64,000 nt of DNA from Adiantum capillus-veneris (taxonomy: Eukaryota > Streptophyta > Polypodiopsida > Polypodiales > Pteridaceae), in the NCBI GenBank assembly GCA_014529385.2, contig CM043942.1:109507141-109571140 (forward strand). Direction: 5' to 3'. Of this stretch, positions 32,148 to 43,157 are shown in pieces (the first letter of the stretch is position 1; each line of letters begins with the position of its first letter). The notes beneath the pieces were generated by a model that did not search any database, was not told where the DNA came from, and worked only from the letters and a program-made list of their open reading frames with translations. Both the position numbers and the translations under genes were made by a program.

Positions 32148-32850
32148 CTAAACCATATGCTTCAAGGTAAGTTCCAAAATCTGAGGAGTATTTGCTAGGT
32201 CCTCCTCCTCCATCCACTTCACATCCAATGCAGGATAGTTCTTGAACTTAACCAAGAGCCGCCCAAACACTTTTATCTCCTCGCTTTCCTCCACTTCGGG
32301 TTGCTCATCAGGCTCCCCGTCTTTGGGCACATCGACTTTAAAAGGCTTCAATAGACTCACATGAAAAGCATTGTGAATCTTCCAAGTATTGCCAGCTTCA
32401 GTCTAAAGGAAACATCATTTATCTTTTCTTTTATCTGGAAAGGGCCATAGTACGTCATGCTAAGCTTTGAAAAAGGCCGCTCCTTTCCCTTTTTCTTTCT
32501 TAGGCGTGCCTTCTCAAAACGTCAGAGCACCCAATCGTATTCCTGTAATTTCAAATCGCGACGGTGTCGAATTGTTGTCTTCTTGTGTCGTTCCTGAGAT
32601 TTCGCTAAAGCCTCGCGGACCTTGGCAAATACAGTGTCCAAGTCTCTCGTATACTGGTCGGCTTCAAAAAAATTATCTCTCGTGCTAAGGAAGGGTGGGA
32701 CCTTCGGAGCACCTTCAATGATCTCAAATGGCGCCTTCCCCGTCGAAGAGTGGATCATGTTATTGTAGGCAAATTGAACCAAGGGCAAAAAAAATTCCCA
32801 TTGAGTCTTCTCATCAGAAATGTAAGACTTCAATAAATCCAGTACGGCTG
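32148..32850 (-). pseudogene. F1 integrase C-terminal half
   Basis: From 32850 downward: LLDLLKSYISDEKTQWEFFL, PLVQFAYNNMIHSSTGKAPFE, VPPFLSTRDNFFEADQYTRDL, FAKVREALAKSQERH, RRDLKLQEYDWVL; after a frameshift a YYGPFQIKEKINDVSFRLKL block; then MSLLKPFKVDVPKDGEPDEQ and LLVKFKNYPALDVKWMEEEDLA. The last is the chromodomain-like end typical of chromoviruses; the EQILAHKDRK part seen in other F1 copies is deleted. The stop lies at 32148-32150. Confidence 0.85.
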
Positions 32851-33480
32851 AAGAGAGAGCTCTTTGTGCCTGAAGACTCTTGCAGCAGGTCCTCAAGAGG
32901 AAGCGCTAACCCTTTTTATGATGTGGCGTGTGATTGTTTGCACACTCTGGCACTACACGCAAGAGAGAAAGAGCCCACGAACTACCAAGCTGCCTCTTTC
33001 TAAAAGGCACATGCTATAGTTCATTTTTTTAATGTTTATTAAACTTGGCCACGTTCAAACTGGCCAGTCACTTATTTTTTTTAAAAATTAACCTTTCACT
33101 TACAAACAGGCATGATAACCCGGTTTTTTGACCGAACTAAATCATGAATAACTCCACCGTCTTCTTGCCTCTACTGACACGGCTTGCCTGCTCTTGCCAG
33201 GACGTATTTTACATTGTATCCGACACCGGTCCTTGCATGGGCGGCCACAGTATAAATATTTAATTATAATTTTTTTGAACCCACTAGGGACACCAAATTA
33301 TTCATACGCTTGTTCTGATGATATATTATGCATTGTGTTCAGAAAAATTTACCCGTACTATTTTAAAATAATTAATTGGTACCAAATGTATAAGTTCATA
33401 AATTCAGTAAATAAATTTATGATTTTGTGTGCACCAAAGTCATTTTTATTTTATTTGTAGCCTTAGCTAAAAATATTACA
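32851..33480 (-). repeat. LTR-D, 3' LTR, truncated
   Basis: Matches 48692-49390: CTCTTTGTGCCTGAAGA, GCAGCAGGTCCTCAAGAGGAAGCG, GCCCACGAACT, TGTTTATTAAACTTGGCCACG and the final GCCTTAGCTAAAAATATTACA. The outer half is missing. Inside, TCCCTCTGGCTGC is the reversed purine tract. Confidence 0.85.
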
Positions 33481-34224
33481 TCCCTCTGGCTGCTAAACAA
33501 CTGTCCTACTGTAAGACGTCATGATACTTATACAGGATGTCTGAGAAATCTTGCAATTCTGATTCCGTCATCCACTAAGCATCTAGAGGGGAGTAATTCT
33601 TAAACTTTACTAAGTACTTACGATGAGTTCGTCCAGACTTTAGTTGGCGCTCTTGATGGTGTATGATCTGTTCTAGAAGAAGAATTTCTTCAATTTCATC
33701 TACTTTAGGGGTATCTTTTGTAACTGGTTCGGCAGGAGGTTCGCCAACGAAAGGTCAGAGAAGACTCATGTGAAAAGCATTATGGATTTTTCAATTTTCT
33801 GGAAGATCCAATCTGAATGCCACATCATTTTTTTGTTCTGTAATCTTAAATGGGCCGTAATATCTGTTGGAAAGTTTTACAACTTTCCCTTTCTGATTGG
33901 CCTGTTTCTTAAGTCGCGCTTTGTCAAACTTGAGAAGAACAAGTTGTCCTTCACGACGATGTTTATCTGCTACTTTCTTATGTTTCTCTTGAGATCGAAG
34001 GATAGCGCGCTTTACCTAAGTGTAAGCAGTCTCTAGATCTCGAACAAATTCATCAACTGCAAATATCTTATCCTTGGTTAGAAGGATTGGCGGGAGATGT
34101 GGTTTGCCATAAATAACCTCAAAAGGAGCTTTTCCTGTAGAGGAATGTATACTGTTATTATAGGAAAATTCTGCGAGAGGTAGATACTTCTCCCATTCTC
34201 GTTGGTTATCTGAGACATGGCACT

Positions 34225-34296
34225 TTAGAATGTCTAAGACTGTGGAACTTAGAATGTCTAAGACTGTGGAACTTAGAATGTCTAAGACTGCGGAAC
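34225..34296. repeat. Three 24-bp tandem repeats in integrase core
   Basis: Unit TTAGAATGTCTAAGACTGTGG plus AAC, starting at 34225, 34249 and 34273. On the minus strand it repeats the peptide STVLDILS in frame, in place of a single TILDILK in the related fragment at 49800. The frame is preserved. Confidence 0.93.
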
Positions 34297-36016
34297 TAGC
34301 TATTTCGCTTTGTCCATCTGTCTGAGGATGATAAGCAAAGGAGAAGTTCAGCTTAGTTCCTAAGTTCACAAAAAGAGCTCGCCAGAAATTATTGGTCATT
34401 CGTGTGTCACGATCACTGACAATCGTTTTGGGCATACTATGATGCTTGAAAATCTAGGCCAGAAAAAGTTTGGCCATGTGATCAGCTTTGATGGTCTTCC
34501 TTACTGGAATGAAATGTGCTTGCTTACTGAATCTATCGATAATAGTCCAGATTGCATCATTTTCATTCGGGGTTTGTGGTAAATCCATGATAAAATCCAT
34601 GGCAATACTTTCCTAGGGTACTCCAAGTGCTGGTAGGGGCAGAAATAAGCCAGGAGTCTTATGGCGATCTTACTTAGCCTTTTGGCATGGTACACATTCT
34701 ATGACGTATGTATCTATGTCAGCTCGTAGTGTTGGCCAGTAAATATATCGTTCTAAGGCTTGTGTGGTTGACATTAGGCCTCTATGGCCTGCGTAAGGAG
34801 AAGCATGAGCTTCATCCATCACCTTTTCTCTAAGTGGACGTGCCACACAAAGTGCCTCATGAAAATACAAATATCTATCTTTGATAGTGTAGGAAAAAAT
34901 ATCAGGGTGCGTTTTGTAATTGCTGCCAGATTTCACTGAAATCTGAGTCGTCAGGGTACATCTCGGGTAGAGACTTGATGGTGTACACTCGGGATGGCAT
35001 TGACTTGGGGCCCACATGAAAGAGCATCTGCAACTACGTTACTACTCCCAGAAGTATGGAGAATTTGGAAGTGAAACGTTGAAAGAAAATTAGCCCAGCG
35101 CATCTATTTCTCAAACAACTTGCATTGAGAGAGAAAATATCGGAGACTTTGATGATTTGTCTTGATTGTAAAGTCTGCTCCCAGAAGATAGTGTTTCCGA
35201 ACCGAGAGAGCATGGATGACTGCCATAAGTTCTTTCTCATAGATGGAAGCATGAAGCTCCGCATCACGAAGTTGTCTACTTTCATAAGCTATTGTGTGGC
35301 CTTCTTGATTGAGAATTGAGCCAATGCAATCGCTTGAAGCATCACAATGTACTTCAAATGGTTTCCGGAGATCAGGTACGATAAGGATGGGTCCATGGGT
35401 CAGAAGGTACTTGAGTTTTTCAAAACTTCCTTTTGTTTAGCCCCCCATTCAAAAGTATCTTTTTCTTTGTGAGATCATGGAGAGGTGCAGCTACATGAGG
35501 GAAATGGCGTATAAAGCGTCTATAGTAGAAACAGAGGCCAAGGAAACTTCGGACATCATGAACCGAAGCAGGTTGGGGCCAATTTGAAATAGCTTGAACC
35601 TTTGTTGGGTCCATGCGTACTTGATTATGGGAAACAATGTGTCCCAGATAGTGAATCTCTGTCAAGAAGAATTCACTCTTCTTAGCATTAACTTGAAGTT
35701 TATGTTGCAGCAACTCTTCAAACACAGTCTATAGGTGTCGCTTATGCTCTTCCTCCGTATCACTACAAGTACGCTGGAAAACTAATATGTCGTCAAAGAA
35801 TATTCCTGTGAATTGTCGATAAGGACAAAAAAATTGGTCCATCATTCGATTGAACGTTGCTGGAGCATTAGTAAGGCCAAAAGGCATTACTAAAAACTCG
35901 TACAATCTGAAGGTTGTACGGAAGGCAGTCTTATTTATGTCTTCAATAGCAATATGAATCTGGTGGTAGCCGCTCTTAAGATCTATGCGGCTGAAAATTC
36001 GTGCCCCTTGTAATTT

Positions 36017-36676
36017 GTAACAAACTGCTGACGTGTCGATCCACTGAAGAACGGAGCTACCCGTCGAGGGGCCTAAACCCTAAGAAGAACAAGTAACAGA
36101 AGAAGAAGTCCTACCAACTTATGGGGACCCTGTCTGATGGCGCTCCAATGACATAAAGGATTAAAATAAAGCAAGACTCTCACACACACACAAAAGAGAC
36201 TTGCGCAAACTGATGACGTGGCAGATTTTCGAAAATTGCGCTGGCATGATGACATGGCAAGCTGTACGGATTTTCGCGTTTTGCACTGGCTGATGACGTG
36301 GCAGCTGTACAGATTTCCGTGATTTACGCTGGCAGCTTTTTGGCTTTGCTTTTGGACCAAAAGCTTTTGAGTTTGAAGGCTTTTCACTGTAACTGCTTTT
36401 CAGGCCAAGGGTCTTTAAATAAGAGGTTAGGGCTCATTCTTTGGCATGCTTCCTGGAGAAGGTGCAAAGTCTGGAGTACCGACTTGTAATATGTTCATGC
36501 AATATAAAGAAATACCGAAAGGGGCACCAAGGTTTGGGGCCAATACTCTCTGGGGTGGAATTCCGCCACTCCGTGTCGCGTGTCATCTCTCAGCCTTTCA
36601 GTTTAGTTGTTATTGAAGTGCTAAAAGTATGTTCAGTCTGTTCTTTTCTATTGGCAGTGGTGCACGTCTTGTGACA
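36017..36676 (+). repeat. Solo LTR of family S in D reverse transcriptase
   Basis: About 660 bp, (T)GTAACAAACTGC...CTTGTGACA. The 5-bp duplication AATTT lies at 36012-36016 and 36677-36681; the first T of the LTR coincides with the last T of the duplication. Removing it rejoins the RT motif RIDDILDKLQG without loss. No telomere-like array. Confidence 0.93.
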
Positions 36677-37515
36677 AATTTATCTAAAATATCATCAATT
36701 CGAGGAATCGGGAATCTATTCTTAATCATTCTCTTACTTAGGGAACAATAATCGATGCACATGCGAAATGTGCCGTCTTTCTTTTGCACAAGCAAAACTA
36801 GTGAACAGTAGGGAGAAGTGCTAGGTCGAACAAGACCACCCTCGAGGAGTTCATTTACTTGTCTAAGGATTTCTTGTTGCAAAAGATTTACCCGATAGGG
36901 TGGTTGGTTTGGAGGAGAGCTGCACGGAATTAGATCAGTACGATGATCTTCCGGTCTCTCAGGAGGTAATTCATATGGAAGGGTGTCAGTGAAACAATCT
37001 TTATACTGATTACGAAAAGTTAGCTGATCTTTATCTAATTTGACAAGACATTTTCAGCACTCACCTCTCTATCTTTGACAAAAATCGAGTAAGCAGAAAG
37101 ACACTTCTTTATTTCTCTTTTAACAGTGATGTGACTGACCATAGGAATAGGCCAATCACTAGCACTTGCATCTATATCATATTGCTGCCCTTTAAAGGAA
37201 AAGGACAGTTTCTTGCTTACATAGTCGGGTATGGGATAGATTTTGTAATGTCAGGGCATTCTCAAGATGACATCACATCCTTGTATAGGGGCAACCAGGA
37301 AAGACTCTCGATCAGAGTACTTTCCGATCTTCACATTTAGCTGGGCTTGGATGGGAGCGGAGTTTGTAATCAAGCCTTCAAAGGCTGATCCTGAACTAAT
37401 TGAAGTTCCCAATCTCTTAGGAGTGAGACCAAGAGATTTTGAGGTGTCCAAAGAGATGAAGTTGTCCGTGGAGCCTGGATCAAATAGGATCAATACTCTT
37501 TGCCCATTCAAACTG

Positions 37516-37950
37516 CCCCACCCTTTGAGTAGCTACATTTTTCCCTTCTCCTTCCTGGTGTTGGCTTGGACGCCAGGTACTAAATTTGTTGCAGGAGGAG
37601 GTGAATCTTTCTTAAGTTGTGGGAAATCTGGTTTCTTGTTGCCTTTCTCACCACTATAGAAACATTTTCCCTCTTCCATGTACCATAGTTACCCGGAACG
37701 CGGATTGGGAACGGCGACGGGATCCCCCGCGGAACGAGGGAACAACGAGGGGTCCGGAATGAGAACTGCTTGGAACGGGAGGCATAAAAACACCCAAATA
37801 ATGCAATTTTAAGCTCTATGTGATTGGATAATAGTAGTGTAGTCCTTTGACTCTAATACTCACAAAAAAACTTGATTTGAAGACCATGCAACCTTACTAT
37901 GGCCAACGTGTGTCGTATAGGCTTGAGAGCTTGAGAGGGGAGGGAGGGAC

Positions 37951-37998
<48 letters not shown>

Positions 37999-39627
37999 AA
38001 AGTTAAGAGAGAGAGGGAGACTCGAGAGAGCTTGAGAGAGAGGGGGAGAGAGAGGGAGCCTTGTCGACTCTAGAGTCTAGAGTCTAGACTAACGAGGCTA
38101 GAGCTTGAGAGTCAAGACTCGAGACTCGAGAGGGTAGAGCTTAAGCTTTGGCCCTTAAGAGCTTGTGTGCATTGTGAAGGTAAGGGGTGAGGGAAAGGGC
38201 ATTTAATAAGGGGGAGCCTCACAAGATAAAGCACATAAATCTGAAAATCTACCATTCCGGGCCGTTCCGGGCCGTTCCGAGCCGGCCATTCCGGTACCAA
38301 ATGCCTGTCCTGAAACGTCTAGCGGTTCCGGACCGTTCCAGGCCATGAATTCCCTCCGGAACGCCGTTCCGACGTTCCCAGCCCACAGGGTGGCGTTCCC
38401 CGGTAACTACATGTACGCCAACTAAGAGGAAGTGAAGAATTTACTTTTCTTTGCTCCCTCTAGCTTCTTTTCTGGGCCTTTGGGCTGATCTGAAGGCCGC
38501 TTTCGAGTGGAGTTTTTTGACTCAGTAGTGAGAGCTTTTGTTTTGCATAAAAGGTACTAACCTCCTTTTACGAGGAGTTCCTTTCGATGCAAGTTACCAG
38601 CTATTAGGACGGACTGCGTCATAATTTGAAGAGTGTTTCTGGGATAGAGTTTCATACTTTTCTAAAGTCCTGTTTGAAGTCCCGCTTCAAACTTGCGCAT
38701 CTTCGCTGCATCAGAAATTTTCATGAAGGGAGTGACTTTAAGGAGGACTGCCCAAAATTTGTCGACGTAGTCGGACACAGCTTCGTGCTCTCTTTGGGAG
38801 AGCCAATCCCTTTCTTTCTTCACATCATCGGCAAAGTCGAAAGGAAGGAACTGAGCATAAAATTCCTTTTTAAAACTCTTCCTCAAACCTTGGGTTTGCG
38901 TTTCTCCAGAATCGTGGTAAGCCACCGATTGCTAGCGGTATCTTTTAGAAATATGCTAACATGGCAGAGTTTTGAACGTTCTGAAAAATTACCTTCGGCA
39001 AAGGCCACCTCGAATTGTCGAATAAAGGCGAGAGCTTTCGTATCGATCCTCTTTCCGTTATAACCTTCGAACGTAACGTCTTTATCTCCAGCTTTGAACG
39101 TCTTCTTCTTCTTTTTGTGGTGTCGGGACCACTTCTTGGTGATGGCTTTGCAACCTTGTCCAACGGAATTTTGTGCTGACTCTTCTTATGTTCCTTATCT
39201 TGCTTTTCTGCTTTGGTGGTTGATCTATAGCCTCATTTGGGGGCAACTCAAGTTCCTCATCAGGAATGATATTATCCAGGTTCTTCATGAAAGAGTAGTT
39301 TGGCGAGTAAGTTGGCAAAGGGATTTCTTCTTCTTCTTCATGCTGACGGGAGGTTCCTACTACAGGGTCCCTCTAAGGCTGTGTAGGGGCCCTAGTCTGA
39401 GGTATTCCCCGAGTCTGTACTGGGGGATTCTGAGGTGGATCTTCCACAATCTTTGCTTTCCCTTTTTCAAGGGTCTTAAGCACTTTCTGCACTTCTAGCT
39501 GAGCAAGAGCAGCTTGCAATTCTACCATCTGTTGCTTGAGCCGCTCAAGCTCTTCTGTTTGTCCTGCAGTGACTAGTATTTCTACCAAGGACCGTCTCGC
39601 CTTAAGAAATTATTTGAGAGGACCTTC
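37516..39627 (-). pseudogene. Family D gag
   Basis: N-terminal coiled segment (ELERLKQQMVELQAALAQLE, 39373-39588), an acidic segment (NIIPDEELELPPNEAIDQPP), then the capsid-like gag core at 38662-38925: SFKKEFYAQFLPFDFADDVK, QREHEAVSDYVDKFWAVL, KMRKFEAGLQTGL. A zinc-knuckle remnant sits across the DNA transposon insertion: AYMEEGKCFYSGEKGNKKPDF, in which the second and last Cys and the His of the knuckle are lost. Several frames are used. The protease follows after about 120 bases. Confidence 0.78.
37684..38409. mobile_element. Small DNA transposon with GGAACG-rich terminal inverted repeats
   Basis: Ends are CATAGTTACCCGGAACGC on the left and, read from the right end inward, TAGTTACCGGGGAACGC. 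The flanking duplication CATGTAC (37677-37683, 38410-38416) restores the gag zinc-knuckle frame when one copy is removed. Both subterminal regions are rich in GGAACG/CGTTCC. The 726 bp contain no transposase; the middle is a (GA)n tract (37953-37994) and GAGAGTC/CTAGAGT simple repeats. A non-autonomous element, perhaps hAT-like given 7 exact (8 with one mismatch) duplicated bases. Confidence 0.85.
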
Positions 39628-39638
39628 CTCTGGTACCA
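39628..39638 (-). other. Family D primer-binding site
   Basis: Minus strand TGGTACCAGAG: the tRNA-iMet site TGGTATCAGAG with one change. It lies one base from the LTR-D edge at 39640. Confidence 0.75.
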
Positions 39639-39639
39639 T

Positions 39640-39661
39640 TGTCACAAATACGGAAGCGTGC
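39640..39661 (-). repeat. LTR-D 5' LTR, outermost 22 bp
   Basis: TGTCACAAATACGGAAGCGTGC, the end of the D 5' LTR next to its primer site. The rest of the LTR lies at 48137-49390, on the other side of F1 copy 1. Confidence 0.8.
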
Positions 39662-40248
39662 TGTCACAAATGGGTGACATAGCAATAGACCAAGACACAC
39701 ACACACACACTGCTGAGATCTGCCCGAAAAAATGTGCTAACAGTGACACGTGGCAAACAGTACGGAAACCCCATGACTGCTACTAACGTGGCATCCGTAC
39801 GGATTTTTTGGATTTTACGACACAAATTGCGGAGCTGTTGACGTGGCATTGCGTACGGAATTCCCTGCTTTTTGCTGACTGAATTTACGCTGACTGAATT
39901 AGCAGCTTTTGGGAATAATTGCTTTTGTGAGAGAAGCTTTTCACTTACTGTTTTTGGGGCTCTGCTTTTGGGCATCCCTTGTATCAATAAATAAGTGGGC
40001 AGGGCCTCACTTCTCAGAGCATCTGGACGCAAAGTCTGAGAGTGAGCACCTACCCACTCTCTTGTACTTTGAACAGAGATTAATACAAAAAGAAATACCT
40101 GAAGGGGCACCAGTCTTTGGGGTCAATATCTCTAGGCACGGAACTACGTCGGGCCGTATCGACTCAATTGTGAAATTGTGTCTGTTTTGAAGTGAATCTC
40201 TGTTGTGTCACGGTAGAATCTTGACTTGGGGTGTCCAAGTTTGTTGCA
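39662..40248 (+). repeat. LTR-F1, 5' LTR of copy 1
   Basis: 587 bp, TGTCACAAATGGGTGACAT...CCAAGTTTGTTGCA. Carries an AT-rich CAATAAATAAGTGGGC (TATA-like) near 39985 and the motif GAAGGGGCACCAGTCTTTGGG near 40100. The last five bases (TTGCA instead of TTACA) are mutated. Confidence 0.9.
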
Positions 40249-40262
40249 AAGGTATCAGAGCG
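40249..40262 (+). other. F1 copy 1 primer-binding site
   Basis: AAGGTATCAGAGCG follows the LTR directly; GGTATCAGAGC matches the tRNA-iMet site, with its leading T changed. Confidence 0.85.
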
Positions 40263-40312
40263 CAACCAATTTCTCTTCTACCGGGAAATCCGATCCTTTT
40301 CTCGTGACACTT

Positions 40313-43157
40313 ATGGATTCCAACAGAAATCACTCGACTTCTTCTGCATCTAGGAATGCGGGAGGAGATCAAGGAGAAGAGCAATCGGAAGAGTACGGCC
40401 CACCTCGGCCTACTCGGGCTGAGATTGAAGAGATGGAACGTCGACAATTGGTTGACGAAGCAACAAAGATGATGATTAACAATGTGAAGGATACAAAACT
40501 TGCAAAATTTTTGACTCAGCAATCATTCGAAGAAGTGCACACCCAGTGGCAGAAGGCCACAGAGCCACCCATCAAACCGACACCCAAGAAACCTCCTTCT
40601 CTAAGGATGTTTACAGAGCAAGAATTAGAAGAGGTGGTTCAAAAACAAATCAGCCAGCTTTTGAACGCGAACAATAAAGCCAAAAAGCACTACAAAAAGA
40701 AGAAAAAAGGAACTGACGACCCAAATACTGACTTCCCGCGTTATTTGGGTCGTCGCATCAGCAAGAAAGCAGAAGAAGCGTGTACTATTTGAAGGACTAC
40801 CCAGTTCTTCTTCTTCCTCTTCTTCTGACAGTTCTTCTAGCTCTTCTAACTCGAGCGAAGAAGACAGAAAAGGGAAAAAGCGAAGCAAAAAGCAAAGCTT
40901 CGGAAAGGGCAAGAAAGGCAAAGAAGCCTAAATTTCGCCCAATTTCTGACAGTTCTTTTATGCAAAGAAGATTCATTTCTATAAAGCCAACAATATAACT
41001 TCCTGGAGGATAAAAGCAAGAAAAATCGGAGAATTCAAAGAAGGTGGACAATCAATTAAGTTTGTCTCTTTTTCTAGATTTCGAGATGCTCTGAGGGCTT
41101 TGGCCTTCATACAACAGTTTGACATAGCTTTCTCTGGAGGGCATTACTCAGAGCACTTTAAGATTCGGAGGGCTAACTCTTTCTTCGAGGGAAATGCTCG
41201 AACACGGTGGTCCACCCTTCTACTGAGAAGGGAAGGCCGGTTAAATGGTTGAAATTCAAAAGGCTTTTTATTTCTTCTTGGCTGACTCGGGAGTACGAAC
41301 GAGATATACGAACTGCTTGGAATCATCTTCGGATGACCAAGGGAGATTCTCTGGACACGTATTGCGAGAGATTTTGGAGCTCTTTTCTACCAGCCTCTTC
41401 ATTTAAGAAGGTCTCGTTTAAGGAACAAATTGAGTGTAAGGTGCAACGGAATGAATGTTGTTTTTTTCTCAAGATTAGTGATCTTTATTTGCTCAAGGTT
41501 CCTTTTAGTTCTTAGGGAAAGAGAGAGCTTTCCGTCTTCTGGAGGGTGCTATGATCACGAACAAAGTGAGTGGATATTGTGCGTGCAAGTGAATGAGACT
41601 GAGAGAAGGAGAGAGAAGAGATACGACACCGAGAGGTTGTAAAACCCTCCTCCGAAGGCCCCACTCTCGTCGGCGAGAGTGGTCTACTTTGATTGCACAA
41701 AGGTGTACAATGCGAATGCAATGGATTGATGCAATGGGACTATGCCGATGACGACGACAGTGATGACGACGACGACTTCGTGGCTGACAAATGTGATCTT
41801 CTATGGCTGAATTCGGTGGCTGTTTCGAGGCTGAAAATGACTGTTTTTCTTGCTATTTTAATGGCTGAAAATGACTGCTCTGATCGGGGTTCCTACTGAA
41901 GGTGAAAACGCTGAACTGAAAGGCTTCTTTGGCTGCGTTTTTAGAGAGGTTTGCACCTGCTGAAAACGCTGTATAGGCTGAGGTATAACTGCTGGAAAAC
42001 GTTGGGCAGCAGGTCTCAAAAACGCTGGTCTGCTGAGGAGTCCTAGCGTTAGTAAAACGCTGCAGGGCTGTGACAAAAACCAGCAAGGAAAGATATCTGC
42101 AAGGGGGGACAAGCGCCAGAAGGTGGAAGCTTCAAGGCGATGGATCTGCTGCTAGAGAAGGAAACGCCAAGGGGATGGTGAGAGGTATGGAGAGGGTCTA
42201 CTGCTTGGCGGGGGGGGGGGTACTGCTGAGAAGTTGCCTGTTGAGCGGGAAGCTCCTGCTGCCTCTTCTGCCAGAAAGTGCTAACTTGGGTTTGCTTATA
42301 TATTAACTTAGCAAAATTGCCCTACCTACTTTTGTTGGAAAGTCACTTAAAAATAATAAGTGAAAATAACCAAAAATAGGAAAATAGGCTAAATGCATTG
42401 GAAATTTCCCTAACTGATGCTATTGGATTCTAATGGGAATTCCGATGATCATGCTGTGTGCAACCGGAGGAGATGCATCTATGCTAAGTGACTCGGCATG
42501 CACGGTCTACGAATAGACTCACAAAAGTGCCAGATCACTGCTAATCTAGACTTGACTGAACCCTGTTGTGGTGTAGCTTGTCCACGGACACATAGGGTTG
42601 GGATGTGTCACGTGACATTGAGTGGTTTTGCTGCAGACTTCCTACAGAGATCCGAGATTACTGCTTAGAACAAAAGTCAAATTCTATTCAAGAATTGATG
42701 GGTCATGCGAAACAGGGTTTTGCCATACATTCAGGCAATTGGCCTTACCCCACTGATGATATCTTCACTCAGAGAACCCAACAGACTTCTAATAATGAAA
42801 GTAGAAAGAGAAAGAGTTCCCAAGAAAAGAAAGACAAGGATTCACGACCCCGGCTCAACGACCCCGGCTCACTCTTCAAGAGAGGGCCAAATACATCAAA
42901 GAGGAAAAGTGTTTTGAATGCGGGGAACATGGGCACGTCTCCGCAAGTATCCTAAAAAGGCACAGCAAGAACAAAATGAAGACAGGCCAAAGAGTTCGAG
43001 AGCAACTGAGGAACATGGACGAAAAGGCAAGATGAAAGCAGGACTGGTTCCAGATTGCATGGGTACTGACCCAAGCACGATTGATGGAAGTATAGAACTT
43101 TACCAAGCTTGGGGCAAAGTGAAAGATCAAGAAGCCCTGATTTTTCTTTGATGGAGG
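40313..43157 (+). pseudogene. F1 copy 1 gag, split by solo LTR-B
   Basis: ATG at 40313 (MDSNRNHSTSSASRN). An acidic N-terminus, a helix-rich part (EIEEMERRQLVDEATKMMIN, FTEQELEEVVQKQISQLLN) and a Lys/Ser-rich low-complexity stretch follow, with frameshifts from 40790 to 41210. The capsid-like core VKWLKFKRLFISSWLTREYE, RTAWNHLRMTKGDSLDTYCE runs up to the LTR-B at 41435 and continues at 42618 with PTEIRDYCLEQKSNSIQELM. The zinc knuckle CFECGEHGHVSA is frameshifted and has lost its last Cys. The region ends in DQEALIFL at the solo LTR-S. Confidence 0.85.
41435..42617 (-). repeat. Solo LTR-B in F1 gag
   Basis: 1183 bp, TGTAAGGTGCAACGG...GTCACGTGACA, minus orientation. TTGAG at 41430-41434 and 42618-42622 is a perfect target duplication; the intact paralogue at 54250 reads AAATTGAGCGG there. 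A single LTR with no internal sequence on either side is the product of LTR-LTR recombination. Confidence 0.95.

Larger units (their letters stand above)
31039..32850 (-). mobile_element. F1 chromovirus, 3' part, minus orientation
   Basis: From right to left: integrase (from the middle of the core), C-terminal tail and chromodomain-like block, non-coding 3' region, purine tract, 3' LTR. The 5' two-thirds are lost at a junction near 32850, where integrase sequence (LLDLLKSYIS...) meets the family D LTR. F1 may have inserted into that LTR and the junction arisen by later deletion. Confidence 0.85.
33500..37515 (-). pseudogene. Family D pol (PR-RT-RH-IN-chromodomain)
   Basis: Protease: GQRVLILFDPGSTDNFIS (DPG instead of DSG) at about 37500. 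RT starts near 36890 (EILRQVNELLEGGLVRPSTS, KKDGTFRMCIDY), is cut inside RIDDILDK by the solo LTR-S, and resumes at 36011 with [38 protein letters not shown] and the catalytic loop [10 protein letters not shown]. The connection (VNAKKSEFFLTEIHYLGHIV) is clear. RNase H is badly broken between 35460 and 35050. Integrase shows RYIYWPTLRADIDTYVIECVPCQKAK, IVSDRDTRMTNNFW, YHPQTDGQSEIA and YNNSIHSSTGKAPFE. The end is EILLLEQIIHHQERQLKSGR then YLVKFKNYSPLDA, a chromodomain of the chromovirus type. Many stops and frameshifts. Confidence 0.87.

Noticed and set aside
39909-40190. ORFs of 85-169 codons in the F1 and S LTRs (39664-40190, 47482-48069, 61489-61807, 36073-36387)
   Set aside because: They recur only as parts of LTRs, in both strands, and differ by frameshifts between copies; no sign of protein constraint.
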